Source: Batrachochytrium dendrobatidis JAM81
Taxonomy: Eukaryota > Chytridiomycota > Chytridiomycetes > Rhizophydiales
Assembly (NCBI RefSeq): GCF_000203795.2
Contig: NW_006281099.1
Coordinates: forward strand, 4,304,532-4,368,531
DNA: 64,000 nt
Direction: 5' to 3'
The notes under the pieces were generated by a model. That model saw only the letters and a list, made by a program, of their open reading frames with translations. It was not told the DNA's origin and did not search any database. Below, piece after piece: positions 47,888-58,502 of this stretch; positions within the stretch are counted from its first letter, which is position 1, and each line of letters opens with the position of its first letter. Position numbers and translations under genes: made by a program.

Positions 47888-50616
47888 ATGGATCTGACAT
47901 TGGCGGATCAAAGGAAACTGCAGAGTACATTTAGACAACTCAAGAGTCGACTCCAGTCACTTGAATATGCAGTGCTGGTATCACCCAGCGCACTTTCTGA
48001 TGTTATGCTGCAGACATCTACGCATAGTCACAATGAACATGGTTCAGGATTAGATTTGCCAACTACATCATCTGTACTGCCCAAACGACCTCATTCAAAG
48101 GTCAGGTTTAAAACCAATACAAACAGAAATAACAATTCTGAACAACTTTCCAGCCATCGATCTTCCCATTCATCGCTTGCAGATCCCATCCGTCGTCATG
48201 TTGCTGCATTCATGGACTGTTTTGATGAATTCATTCAGCGAGCATGGCTGCCCATTCTGCATACATATTCCAGTTCACATCAACAACATTCATCTGGATG
48301 TACTGTTTTTCAGGAAAGCTTGTTTGCTGATACACAATCTTCTGTAGATACCTGCCATCCTCGATTTCGTCCTATTCTGCCATTAGGAATTTTGTCAGCA
48401 TTTACGGTCGGACGTGCCTTGGCTGCAACATCTGTGCCGTTACAAACACCGAGATTCATTGCATCTTCTAATAGATCTTGCTCAGATATAGAATATTTGC
48501 TTCAGGATAAAATTCCAGATCATTACTTATTACCAGCTGTGTTTCAGCACATGTTTGAACAAGTGGTCCCTGCAAGCCCTACGGTTCAAGGTGTCATCAT
48601 TCCCCATATGATTGTTATATGTGAATCTCACGGTGCTGATTGGCATGTATGTTTCAGGATCTGAATTATGCAAACAGTACTCGCGGATATGTATTTGCTA
48701 ACAGCTATCAAACCATCCATGTATTTGGATTGGGGCTTTATCTAGGCATTCGAATTGCTCAAGCGATTGTGGTCATATACATACAGACCAACAGAGATAT
48801 TCAAGGCAAAACTTGCACAGGAACACGTTTGGGCTTGGCGAACATCTACTCGATTAATCAAACGTAGAACCTGGGAACACATTATTTCTGCTCGAGCAGT
48901 ATCTATATCACTATCACTATCAAACATACATAAAAGACAATTGCGCAAGCGCAATAAATACCCATTGCAGAGCGAGATGATGCAGATTGTATGGATGATT
49001 GCGCAGATCGAAGTTGCGAGTGCATTAAGAGTTTTAAAGTATATTTTGGACGAGGTTGAAAACTGTTTTGACGAGGATCGAGTACAGATGAATACAATGG
49101 TGAATATAGCTGTTTCGATACCCATTGACGAAAATGCGGACGACCATGCAGATCACTCTAGCAATGAAAGTAGCTGCAATCAGTCCATGTCTAATCGCGA
49201 TCTGTCCCTTACATACGATTTGGTTCTGTATACTGCAGCATGGCTTTTGCGTTTAAGAAATGTCAAACCTGATTGGGATTTTGAAACATTGCGTGTCATT
49301 TCTACATTGATCTCTCGATATGCTCGGATTGTCTGTCATCACATGACAAATGTTTCTACTACACATGGTGCTGATACCTGCTTTGCTATTCTATGCACTT
49401 TGGCATACCTTGAATTCAATCAAAATCCAACTTGTCACAGTTTTGAATCGGGTTTGAAAGCAACAGCTTGTGCCAAAAAAATAATCAAAACTGTATCGTC
49501 GCTTTTATCGCTGATAAATATTTCCGCCATGTTGACGTCGGACTTGATTATACCTGACATGCTCTTGTCGATTTGCACACTGGCAAAAATGCACAGTGAA
49601 TTCGCACTTTCTCGAGCGGTGGTGGCTGCTCTGTTGAACCACCTGCTGCATTTTAAAGAATCTGATTCAAATGATACATACGAAACAATTATTGAACAGC
49701 TGCGCAAATATTTGCAAGAGATGCAGGAATTGAGCCCAAACGACTCGTTGACCCACATTGAAAAATGGTAAGCTGGTGTATATTATTGACCGTGTTTTCA
49801 CAAGTCACCATTTATTCCATTTTAAATTCAACTCATTCTGAAACCATGCGGTTTGAAAATAATAGGAGATTTGAACCATTATTGAATGCATATATTTTGG
49901 CTACGCCTCATCCCGTATTACCCAAAGTAAAATTGCCAGACACTCTCTGTTGCTTAAATGATACCGACTCAGACATGTCCTGCTTTGAGGATTTAAGTGG
50001 TGGTACACCTATCCCATATCAAAAAACATGCACCTATTCACCTGGTTATATGTTTGCCTTTGCTGATTCTCATGACCCTTTAACTGCACCAACGAGTGTT
50101 GAGCGATCTATGCGTGCCTATGTCGAGCGTCGGCGGTCACGACACATGCTACAAGCATCGATAATGTCTGATGATACCTCTCCTGTAAAACTACAAGAAA
50201 ACGATGACATGGTTCTGATGAATGATGACTGCACTAAAGACCATCACATTTCTAAAATGCCGCAAGATCTAAACCAAGTCAATACATGTGTGTGGTTGGA
50301 ACATACACCTACCAAGGCGGCTCGAGTCAAAACAAAACGGCAAATATGTATAATCCAATCTGATGATAGCGATGATATGTGTACCGACAAGACGGAATCG
50401 GATATCGAGACTAGATTTAAAAACAACGCAATGTGCGATTCTGATGCAGATGATTTGCTTGGGAGTTCACGGGACATGTCAACAGTAGTATCATATCAAT
50501 CTATCCCAACTACACCCAGCCAGAAACAAAAAAGAATGCAGCATACCCATCAACCCTATCCAATGCGAAAATCATGGAATCGAAACACTGTAGAAATTGA
50601 TGATTTGTTGCTATAA
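47888..50616 (+). CDS. Hypothetical 843-residue protein
   Basis: Three exons (47888-48646, 48746-49767, 49866-50616) join in frame to 843 residues. No family was recognised. It lies only 90 bp after BPL1. The first 60 residues are helical (LADQRKLQSTFRQLKSRLQS), then a Ser/His-rich linker. The middle, about residues 80-600, is helical and hydrophobic-patterned (RRHVAAFMDCFDEFIQRAWL, MIAQIEVASALRVLKYILDE, LVLYTAAWLLRLRNVKPDWD), like an alpha-solenoid. The C-terminal 250 residues are acidic and disordered, with IIQSDDSDDMCTD and a final basic cluster SQKQKRMQHTHQPYPMRKSW. A nuclear scaffold is a reasonable guess but not supported by any named motif. Confidence 0.7.
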
Positions 50617-50747
50617 CACAACTGTCGTAATACAAATCCTTGTAAAATTGATTTTTAAAGCTGTAAACGTTTTGAACCCCATACAAAATACAAGCCATGG
50701 TATATACAACATGGAAAACGCTTTGCAGATGTATTTATTTGAAATAA

Positions 50748-52629
50748 TTAACCTCTTCGTCTTGAAATATAAGTCCCTGATCCAAAGAAAGCCGTGCCAG
50801 TACGAGACGCGGAAGACGGGGCACCAGTATGCCTATTGAAAGCAGTGTCACTCTCTGCAGCTATATTTGAAGCCAATAGATTACTTGCGACTGAATTGGA
50901 AGCAGAATGCGACGCTTTGGGCAGAGGTGTACGATTTGTTCGCGTTGCTTCACGATCTGGAAGTGTCACCAAACGCCTGCTTCGCTGAGTTTGTCTCCGT
51001 TTCCGTCTAAAAATTGTCCAAAAACAATGAGAATCCATTACAAAAGTGATTATCGTGTGATTTTAAAGTCTTTAAACATGTCATGGACATACCTAGAATC
51101 TCGTTCTAATTCCTTTTCAATACGTTCAAAATCTGCAGCACTAGCAACTTTCAAATACGGACCAAACTCTCCATGTTCTTTTAATCCACGAAGCACGGAT
51201 TGAGACTTGATTTCTGGCAGAAAATGTGTGGCAAGATCATCATCGTCAATCAACCCACTTCCAGTGGAAGGGATCGGAAGTGGAAGATCAAATTTGTGAT
51301 CAATCAAGAGGAGCGATTTTGATAGCGTGTGCATTTGCTCTCTTATAGAATGAGATATTGCTGTTCTATTAGAATGAATTTAACGACCAGATCGATTAGG
51401 TTACAAACAACAGATTTCTAAACATTGATTTGTCAAAAATATTACTTGAATTCGGGTGCGAGTCCTAGCTCATTGACCAAATGTTCAGCAAATGCCTCGG
51501 GATTGTTACGTTTGCATCCAATATCCCATTCAAACTGATCCACCATGGCTTGATTGTCAATGGTTATATCCAACTATATAGCAAAGCAAATTGGACAAAT
51601 TGGACAAATTGGGCAAATTGAGCAAAGGCGAATAGAATGATGGCATAGTAAATCCATACATTTCAAACATGTCACGTCTACCTTGATGACTGTCCGTAAT
51701 TCAGGTAAATCCTTGGTGCCAACATCCTGATCATCGTTTCCACGAGTGTCATGTTCAAGGGGAAGCAATGTGTTGGGAGCATGCTGGAAAAAATCACGAA
51801 GTTGCTCCTTGATGGACTTGACTACAAGTGGCTGGAACGCAGCAGACAGTGCCAGATCTTCGCACAGTATTTTTGCAAAAAGTTCTGGAGTTACCACATC
51901 ATCTAAAATCAAAAGATTAGTTAATACCATGACCAAAAAGCATCGATTCGAGTATTTCTAATCAAATCACCTTGAAGATTCCAAGTAAACGTATCTCGTA
52001 GTTTAGCGCCGTCCAAATCAATATCTAGTCGAATTGGAACAAGTGTAACTGTATTATCTGCAGCATGCTCCTGATCTTCGTCTGAGCTAAAATAAATTAC
52101 ACGATAGTCATACATGTCATCAAACATGTTGTCCATATCATGACAGTTATGCTATATGTTCTTACAATATAAAAGATCGCAGTCGAGGCCTATTAGCCGA
52201 TTCCTTTTCAGTCCTAGCCAGTAGTACGTTGCGAGCAGCAAATTGTTGAAGGGCATGAGATTCCTGTAGTTTTTCTCTAAACAACTGGTCCAAACGACTG
52301 TTTTGCTGCTGTAACAGGTTCATGTAGCCTTCCTCTCTCTGTCGAAAAAGAGTGATATAACTCTTGTTAACAGGACTGATGGAATCCGGTAATTCTGGCT
52401 TGTAGTCTGGTACAACCTGTTTCTGCTGCTGTAGTACCAACTGCTGTTGCTGTTGTTGCTGCTGTTGCTGCTGTTGAAGCAACTGTCGATGTTGATGATG
52501 TTGCAATAGTAACTGCTGCTGTTGATACATTTGCTGCTGTTGGTATTGAAGCTGTAATTGTGGATGCATTTGTTGCTGTGGTGGTTGCATGGTGGATTGC
52601 ATTTGCATGGATGTAGGTATCGACGTCAT
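50748..52629 (-). CDS. SNF5: SNF5/SMARCB1-type subunit of a SWI/SNF-class remodeller
   Basis: Six exons (52629-52166, 52086-51971, 51902-51682, 51573-51446, 51365-51093, 51006-50748) join in frame to 486 residues. The N-terminus (about 1-85) is a Met/Gln-rich tract. Two SNF5 repeats follow: LVPIRLDIDLDGAKLRDTF with TPELFAKILCEDLAL, and LDITIDNQAMVDQFEWDIG with PEAFAEHLVNELGL and SIREQM. These are the RPT1/RPT2 repeats of Snf5/Sfh1/INI1, which anchor the subunit to the complex and to the nucleosome acidic patch. The basic tail (RKRRQTQRSRR) follows the repeats. It could be the RSC paralogue Sfh1; the long polyQ start favours Snf5. Element copy 7 begins 16 bp before its ATG. Confidence 0.92.
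52425..52585. repeat. PolyQ-encoding CAG/CAA tract in SNF5
   Basis: On the minus strand long runs of CAG and CAA codons encode Gln-rich stretches, including one run of twelve Gln. Mixed codons would make the tract less prone to slippage than pure CAG. Gln-rich N-termini are known in fungal Snf5. Confidence 0.8.
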
Positions 52630-53107
52630 CCCATCAACTTGATTCAGTTGTATTCACGTAAAACACTGGTTACAACAACTGTCTGTATTTTGCTTGGAAT
52701 ATGCAATATTCGTTACGCTTAAACATTGAATCAATCCAATGCTCATTAGCAATATTAAACTATGGTTTGGATTTAAGATTTCTTTTTTGGAATCGTGCAT
52801 GGCATGATCACCAAGTTTGAATCCAGATTCAACTCTTCTCATTTTGTATTCTAATATCAGTTATGCTCTAGTCCAAGAGAACGATTGCATTCGGTAATAC
52901 AGCTGTTGGTTTCATGTCATTCACCAGGAGAAAAGCCAAATGACAAAATGTTGTCCAGTAATCGACAATCATTTCATGACTAGCTGTTTATTATAGACAT
53001 ACTTGTTTCATTTTACATGAATACGGCTGTAAAGCATGCATGCATCCATTATAAAATAAAAGTTGGTCTAAACCCAATATGAATGTAGGTTTTAATAGAC
53101 ATTGCAA
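52630..53107. other. SNF5 upstream region, mostly element copy 7
   Basis: Lies between the SNF5 start and the stop of the adenylosuccinate synthetase gene. Nearly all of it is the element at 52645-53034, so the SNF5 promoter must lie in or beyond it. Confidence 0.6.
52645..53034. repeat. Inverted-repeat element, copy 7
   Basis: The left end is CAGTTGTATTCACGTAAAAC (52645-52664). The right end (about 53008-53033) is TTCATTTTACATGAATACGG followed by CTGTAAAG. The interior has GATCACCAAG and GAATCCAGATT as in copy 4, and CTGTTTATTA before the right end. Length is about 390 bp. The left end stands 16 bp upstream of the SNF5 ATG. Confidence 0.75.
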
Positions 53108-55299
53108 TCATGTTAACGAACGGTGAATCATGGCATCTCTTGCAACTCCAACTCCGATCCATTCGACTAGTTAAAGTAAATCATAGCAATCACGTTAGTT
53201 GCAACTCCAATTAATATAATACAGATTTCAATCTCAATTATTACCTGGAACACCAACAAGTTGCTCAACACGAGAAACATATTTTTGTGCATTCACAGGG
53301 AGTTCCTCAAACTTGCGGCTATTTATAAATACATGATATCTGTAAGCCTTTGTGCTAGTGCAATGCATAAGGCTGAAATATAACAATATGAAACATATAT
53401 CATTGATTTTACCATTTGGAAATGTCAATTTTCCAACCAGGTAGAGTTTCGTATTTCACTTCGACATTGGCTAATACGTGCAGATTGGCAGGGAAGGAAT
53501 CAAGTTTTTTGCCATTGTAGTAATATGCAACACCAATATTGATCTCATCCAATCCATCCAAAACATCTAATTTGGTCAAATTGAGACTGGTTACATGATA
53601 GATTAGTCGACAGATCCATATTTACATGTAATTTAAAAAAATAGAAACAATCTTGCCTGGTGTAGCCGTTGATCATGGTGGAGTATTCCAAAACAACAGT
53701 ATCAAGCCATCCACAACGACGCTTACGTCCAGTAGTGGTTCCGAATTCCTGGCCAACAGTCTGCAGAATGTCACCAGAAGCCTATCAGGATGCAAATAGA
53801 TTAAGCCAATGCACATTTCAATAGTATTGACTGCAGTATGTTAATGCAAAAGGCTACGTACATTGAGTTGCTCGGTTGGAAAAGGACCAGCGCCAACTCG
53901 AGTGGTATATGCTTTTGCAACACCAATTACCCTGCCAATTTTTTGCGGAGGGATACCAAGTCCAGTGCACACACCACCAATGTTGGTGTTGGAGGAAGTC
54001 ACATAGGGATAGGTACCCAAATCCAAATCCAGCATCAATGCATTCGCACCTTCAATCAAAACACGCTTTCCGCTATTGATTTGATCATGCATGAACTTGA
54101 TCGAGTCAATAACATACTCGGGCAAACGAGCAGCATAGTCTCTATATCGAGCAATCTCTGCATCGACATCGTACTGAAAATCGCCATAACGTTTCTTTTT
54201 GTTGGCAACCATTTGTCTAAAACTGGCCTCAAACTCTTCAAACTCGAAAAGATGATGGACACGAAGACCACTGCGACTAGCCTTGGATGAATAGGCTGGA
54301 CCAATACCTTTCTTGGTAGTACCAATACTACCACGACCAAGCTCGTCTTCCTTGAGGCCATCAACGATCTGATGAAAATCAAATACTAAATGAGCACGAG
54401 ACGAAAGAAAAAGACGACCAGCAACCTTGATTCCTAAACAATGAGTGAGTAAATCGAGTAATATTTGATACAATAAAAACTCGACATTAAATTGCATTCA
54501 TAAACCCACCCTTGGAAACTGTAGTTTCGATTTCCTGAAAAAAGGATGGAAGGTGAACAACGACTCCATTTCCAACAATGTTTTGACAGGCTGGGTTGAT
54601 CAAACCAGAGGGCAAGAGATGGAAGTCAAACTTGACCCCATTGACAACAATTGTATGACCGGCATTGTTTCCTCCCTAGTATCATTAAAGTTGTAAAAAT
54701 AAACAAGGTTTTGTTCAGTATCTTTGAAACCAAACTCATCAATAAGGCATTGAGATCATGCATGGAAAAAATAGTTTCTCTACATTAGTACTAGACTCTG
54801 AATTGCTAATGTAAAGAACACATGATTGTTTAAAACATTACTGAAATGGATTGATAGGCAAAAAGCAAATGAAAGAGATGTAATGGATGCAAACAAGTAC
54901 ACTTGTAAGCAGCAAGAATGAGATCAATTCATAAAAAGTTATTGATAGATTCTATCGTTTAGTGCAATGGCTGACTAATAAGAGAGCATGCTTGCAATTT
55001 AAAACTACAGAATGTACTTGCAGACTAAAAATCGGTGTACAGCTTATAACGATAGAACAGATAGTAGAGTGCATGCACACAACAAGTGATCATAAACTGT
55101 CCAAATAGTAGATTACCTGACAGCGGGCACACACATCAATGTCTTGGGCAAGAACATCGACAAGTTTTCCTTTTCCTTCATCACCCCATTGAGAACCAAG
55201 TACAACGGTAACACCAGGACGGGGAGTTGATTGGGTGTGAGCATGGGTAGTAGTAGCAGCAGCAATATCGCTTGTGCTAGTGGAGATACTGCTGCTCAT
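53108..55299 (-). CDS. ADE12: Adenylosuccinate synthetase
   Basis: Seven exons (55299-55117, 54675-54510, 54433-53862, 53781-53657, 53586-53413, 53318-53245, 53166-53108) join in frame to 450 residues. The enzyme makes adenylosuccinate from IMP, aspartate and GTP in AMP synthesis. [17 protein letters not shown] holds the GTP loop and catalytic Asp, [11 protein letters not shown] the catalytic His, and [40 protein letters not shown] and [14 protein letters not shown] are family blocks. [10 protein letters not shown] carries the guanine-binding TKLD. The end reads [15 protein letters not shown]. Intron 1 is 441 nt, long for this locus. Intron 4 has a GC donor (CCAG/GCAAGA). Confidence 0.95.
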
Positions 55300-55857
55300 A
55301 GTTTTGTAATGCTATAAAAAGCTGAAGATTGCAAGACCAGCTTTTTGATGCCTGAAAAGGAAATTACAGCCGCATTCGCGTAAAATAAAACTCGTTTTGT
55401 GAACTGTTTCAAGCGATTTTGGATATTCGTTGCGTTTAACTAGTTCGATGGTTTCAAATTCGTATTTTAAAATATAATACGTTTTCATTCTGGCTCAAGT
55501 TATTTAATGTCATACACTCGGGTTGATTAAATACATTTTCAAGTGTATACAATCGAGTGTACTATTATTGCTGAATAACACAAGTGAAATATAATGTATT
55601 ATTTAATGACAACTGATGTTGTGCATGTAAAAGAGCATAAAATTGAATTTGATCATTCAAATATAAATGATATCCAGTTATTACAGATCTGATTGGGAAC
55701 AAGTCAGATTTGTATGCACAAGCAGTCATTGTATATCATTCTCAAAACCCAAGCTTTTCGAGTCGTTAAAATCTTGATTGTCAATCGCGTAGATTTCATC
55801 CGACACGAACCAAGTTTCCCATCAGATCTGACCATCTGCGAGATTCACCAACACATC
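55300..55857. other. Divergent upstream region with a partial element
   Basis: Lies between the ADE12 start and the start chosen for the Alr4036-type gene. It contains the left part of an inverted-repeat element (copy 8). An in-frame extension of the next gene to an ATG at 55714 is possible but looks non-homologous. Confidence 0.55.
55364..55520. repeat. Inverted-repeat element, copy 8 (right end not found)
   Basis: The left end reads TTACAGCCGCATTCGCGTAA (55364-55383). The sequence after it (ATATTCGTTGCGTTTAAC) resembles the corresponding part of copy 7 (ATATTCGTTACGCTTAAA). No right terminal repeat was found; the right boundary is approximate. It begins about 65 bp before the ADE12 start. 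Confidence 0.55.
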
Positions 55858-57543
55858 ATGAACATCACTGCTCAAAGTATGCCTGTAGGTCAGGGTTGCT
55901 CCTCTCAAGCCCATTTGATATTGGATAGTAATACTTCCAATATCCCAAGAACTACTCATTCTAACCCTTCTCAACACCCTGAGCACGACCACCAAATGCA
56001 ACTACAAACTACCCAGCCTGAGTTATTCAACGCAAATCTTCCTGTTGCTTCTCAATCTCCGCTGTGGAGAGCTCAGCTTGAACAGTCTATTCGACAATGC
56101 CAAGATATCAACAACTTTTATGTATCCCTGGCCACTATCAAGGCTTTTGGTCGTCCTGCAAATAGAACCATTTACTTTCGAGGTTTCATGACTCAATCTA
56201 GCCCTGATGAGGGTGCTGTTGGTACGACTGGGAGTTTGAATACAGATACCGCTTTACCATCTACGTCTATGGATAGCGACTCCATTACTTCCAGCATGGA
56301 TGTTCTTCGTCTTTCTTGTGCAAATATTAAACCGAAAACAGCCAACGACATCCTGGGCAATGTCCTGGTTTTTGTTGCTGATTCTCGGTCAGGCAGTGTT
56401 GCTGACATTCTTCACGGTTCTCGCTATGGTGAAGTTTGCTGGTGAGTCATGACCCGTGTATTTCATTGTTTTCTAGTAAAATAATGGAACGAGCCAGTTT
56501 TATTATTCCTTTAATTATGCTTTTAAATTATGAATGGAAACCGTATAGTAATATGGTTCTACTCGTATTTTACGGGGTGATGTGCTTGGTTGCGAGGGTT
56601 TAATTACGATATACCATTCTGACGTGTTGAACTCAATATTGACTCCATATCATGACTTGTTATCCTATTCTTGGCACCACTGTTTTGAACAAGCTTTATC
56701 TGTAAAAACAGTATGCATGTTCTAACTGTTTCAATTTAATCTAGGTTTTTGCCAGGCACCAAGGAACAATACCGTCTTTCTGGTGCTCTGCATCTGGTCA
56801 TGTCAGCAGATCATCCCCTGCAAACTAATCATCAAGTTCCACTTCCATTTGCAGACCACGGATCTTCAAGACCAAATGTCGATTGGGAAGCCGTTCGCCT
56901 CAAGGTTTGGGAAAACATTTCATCACTACGCCGTGCATCATTTGCTTGGCCTCAACCAGGTCAGGACAGACTGGACATACAAAGTCCTGTGCGTCTGCCA
57001 TCGCTTTATGCTCCGTCCACTGTCAGGACTCTTTCTGACTGCATCGATGTGAACAAAAAGGCAGACTCTACTGAGAATGCCTCTAAACCACTTGCAGCAT
57101 GTTGTGCTTCTGGAAATACTTTGGAAACTACTGGCATTTCATTCATGGGAAACCATCATCTCCGTCCGCTCGTGTCCGAAAATCATCACCCTATGGCTAG
57201 TGAGCCAGGAGTTCTGGATTACATTCACTCGGACACTGCATCTCCGCCCATCGATGATGATTCACATTCATCTGTTCTCAAGCAAACTACAGATCTGACT
57301 TTACCCACCACTCTTGCAGCCAAACCCAATTCTGAAATACAGGAACATCACAAAGTTGCATGGGCCAACTTTTGTCTTTTGTTGCTTGATGTTGATGGTG
57401 TAGACCATCTGAACATGGGAAATCAACCCCATACTCGCACCAAACACCGCAAGATATCTCCTGCTGTTGATGAGGTCATGTATCTATCCCAGACTCATCA
57501 CAAACAAACTGATCGCTGGATCACCAAGGACGTCAATCCATAA
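55858..57543 (+). CDS. Pyridoxamine-phosphate-oxidase-like FMN protein (Alr4036 type)
   Basis: Two exons (55858-56441, 56745-57543) join in frame to 460 residues. The blocks are those of the Alr4036 family of FMN-binding split barrels. PLWRAQLEQSIRQC opens the domain. RPANRTIYFRGF and NVLVFVADSRSGSVADI are flavin-phosphate-side strands. YGEVCWFLPGTKEQYRLSG spans the splice. LRRASFAWPQPG follows. FCLLLLDVDGVDHLNMGNQP is near the end. The family is poorly characterised; no substrate can be assigned. An insert of about 120 residues, low in conserved residues, lies between FAWPQPG and the last strand. The intron is 303 nt. The start at 55858 is the nearest ATG before the conserved region; 55714 is an alternative. 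Confidence 0.85.
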
Positions 57544-58257
57544 AAGCATTTCCTTGTTCTATCATTACGTCTGGCCATAGTTGCATACTTTATCGGGTTT
57601 TATTCCACCATGTGTTGCTCAAAACGCACTATTTTAACTTATCCTCTATTATCACTTTTAAACAATTGATTCATAACTCGCAACTATTTAATTCTATTCT
57701 TGTCTTGCGGTGTCCGAAGCTTGCTTTAAAGCTTGATGGTGTAAAGAGTGTTGGTGACTATTTCGAGTCAGGGTTAGACTTGTTTGAACACATTTTAAAA
57801 CTTGTTTTACTTTAAAATTGCCATTAATAAGTAGATTTGTACAGGATAGCTGAATCATGACAATGTTTCAACTTTCTACACACATGATAATCAAGGTTTG
57901 TTGGAATCTCATACCAACACTAATGAATTCAAACCAGTTTAATCCAAACTAAACACGAGTGGATGCTGAGAGTGATTCATTGGTCAATTGAACAACCAAG
58001 TATGTCGGTGACCAGTGGCATGCATCAAGTAATATCAGTAACAGCATGAATAAACAACTGAACATGTTGTATTCTAGCATAATCTATTGCATCATGTTGA
58101 AATATGGATCAATATATGCGGTAATAATAGATTGTAGATGCAATTGGGTTGATCATTTGACATTACCTGATTACTGGGTGTATCACCGCAATTGGGAATA
58201 TCAACACAGTATACTACTCAAGTTGATTTTCCACCAAGAGCGATGTTTGTATATTGA

Positions 58258-58395
58258 TTCACCCTACAGGGAGTTTCTGGGTTTGTTGACCCTACATGGT
58301 GATTTTGGTTTGTCCACTCTACAAAATGTTTCTAGCTTTGTCTACTTTGGTGTATTCGCGTTTGCTCACCCTATATGGTGTACTTGTGTTTTTTG
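58258..58395. repeat. Degenerate tandem repeat of about 27 bp
   Basis: About five units begin near 58258, 58286, 58313, 58341 and 58364, each built on TTCACCCTACA..GGTG..TTTGGTTTG with many substitutions. The unit is close to 27-28 bp, similar in length but not in sequence to the 9007-9114 repeat. Confidence 0.5.
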
Positions 58396-58445
58396 TGGTC
58401 GTTCATTTGGAGATTGCTGATGGTCACCCTTGAAGCTGCCGTCAT

Positions 58446-58452
58446 TATAAAA
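58446..58452 (+). promoter_or_regulatory. Likely TATA box of the secreted pepsin-fold gene
   Basis: TATAAAA 51 bp before the ATG at 58503. Confidence 0.45.
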
Positions 58453-58502
58453 CAGCAGTTATTTACCAGATTCAACCCATTTTCATCACACTACTCGATA
58501 CA

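Larger units (their letters stand above)
57544..58502. other. Long intergenic region with degenerate short repeats
   Basis: AT-rich spacer opening the accessory-looking end of the window. A degenerate tandem repeat lies at 58258-58395 (separate entry). The frame at 58046-58420 owes its length to that repeat. A TATA box precedes the next gene. Confidence 0.55.

Noticed and set aside
51585..51625. ATTGGACAA-type short tandem repeats
   Set aside because: Lie in a SNF5 intron and overlap the acceptor pyrimidine tract; simple sequence only.
58046..58420. 124-codon frame before the secreted pepsin-fold gene
   Set aside because: Composition follows the degenerate DNA repeat, no splice or family support, no signal peptide.
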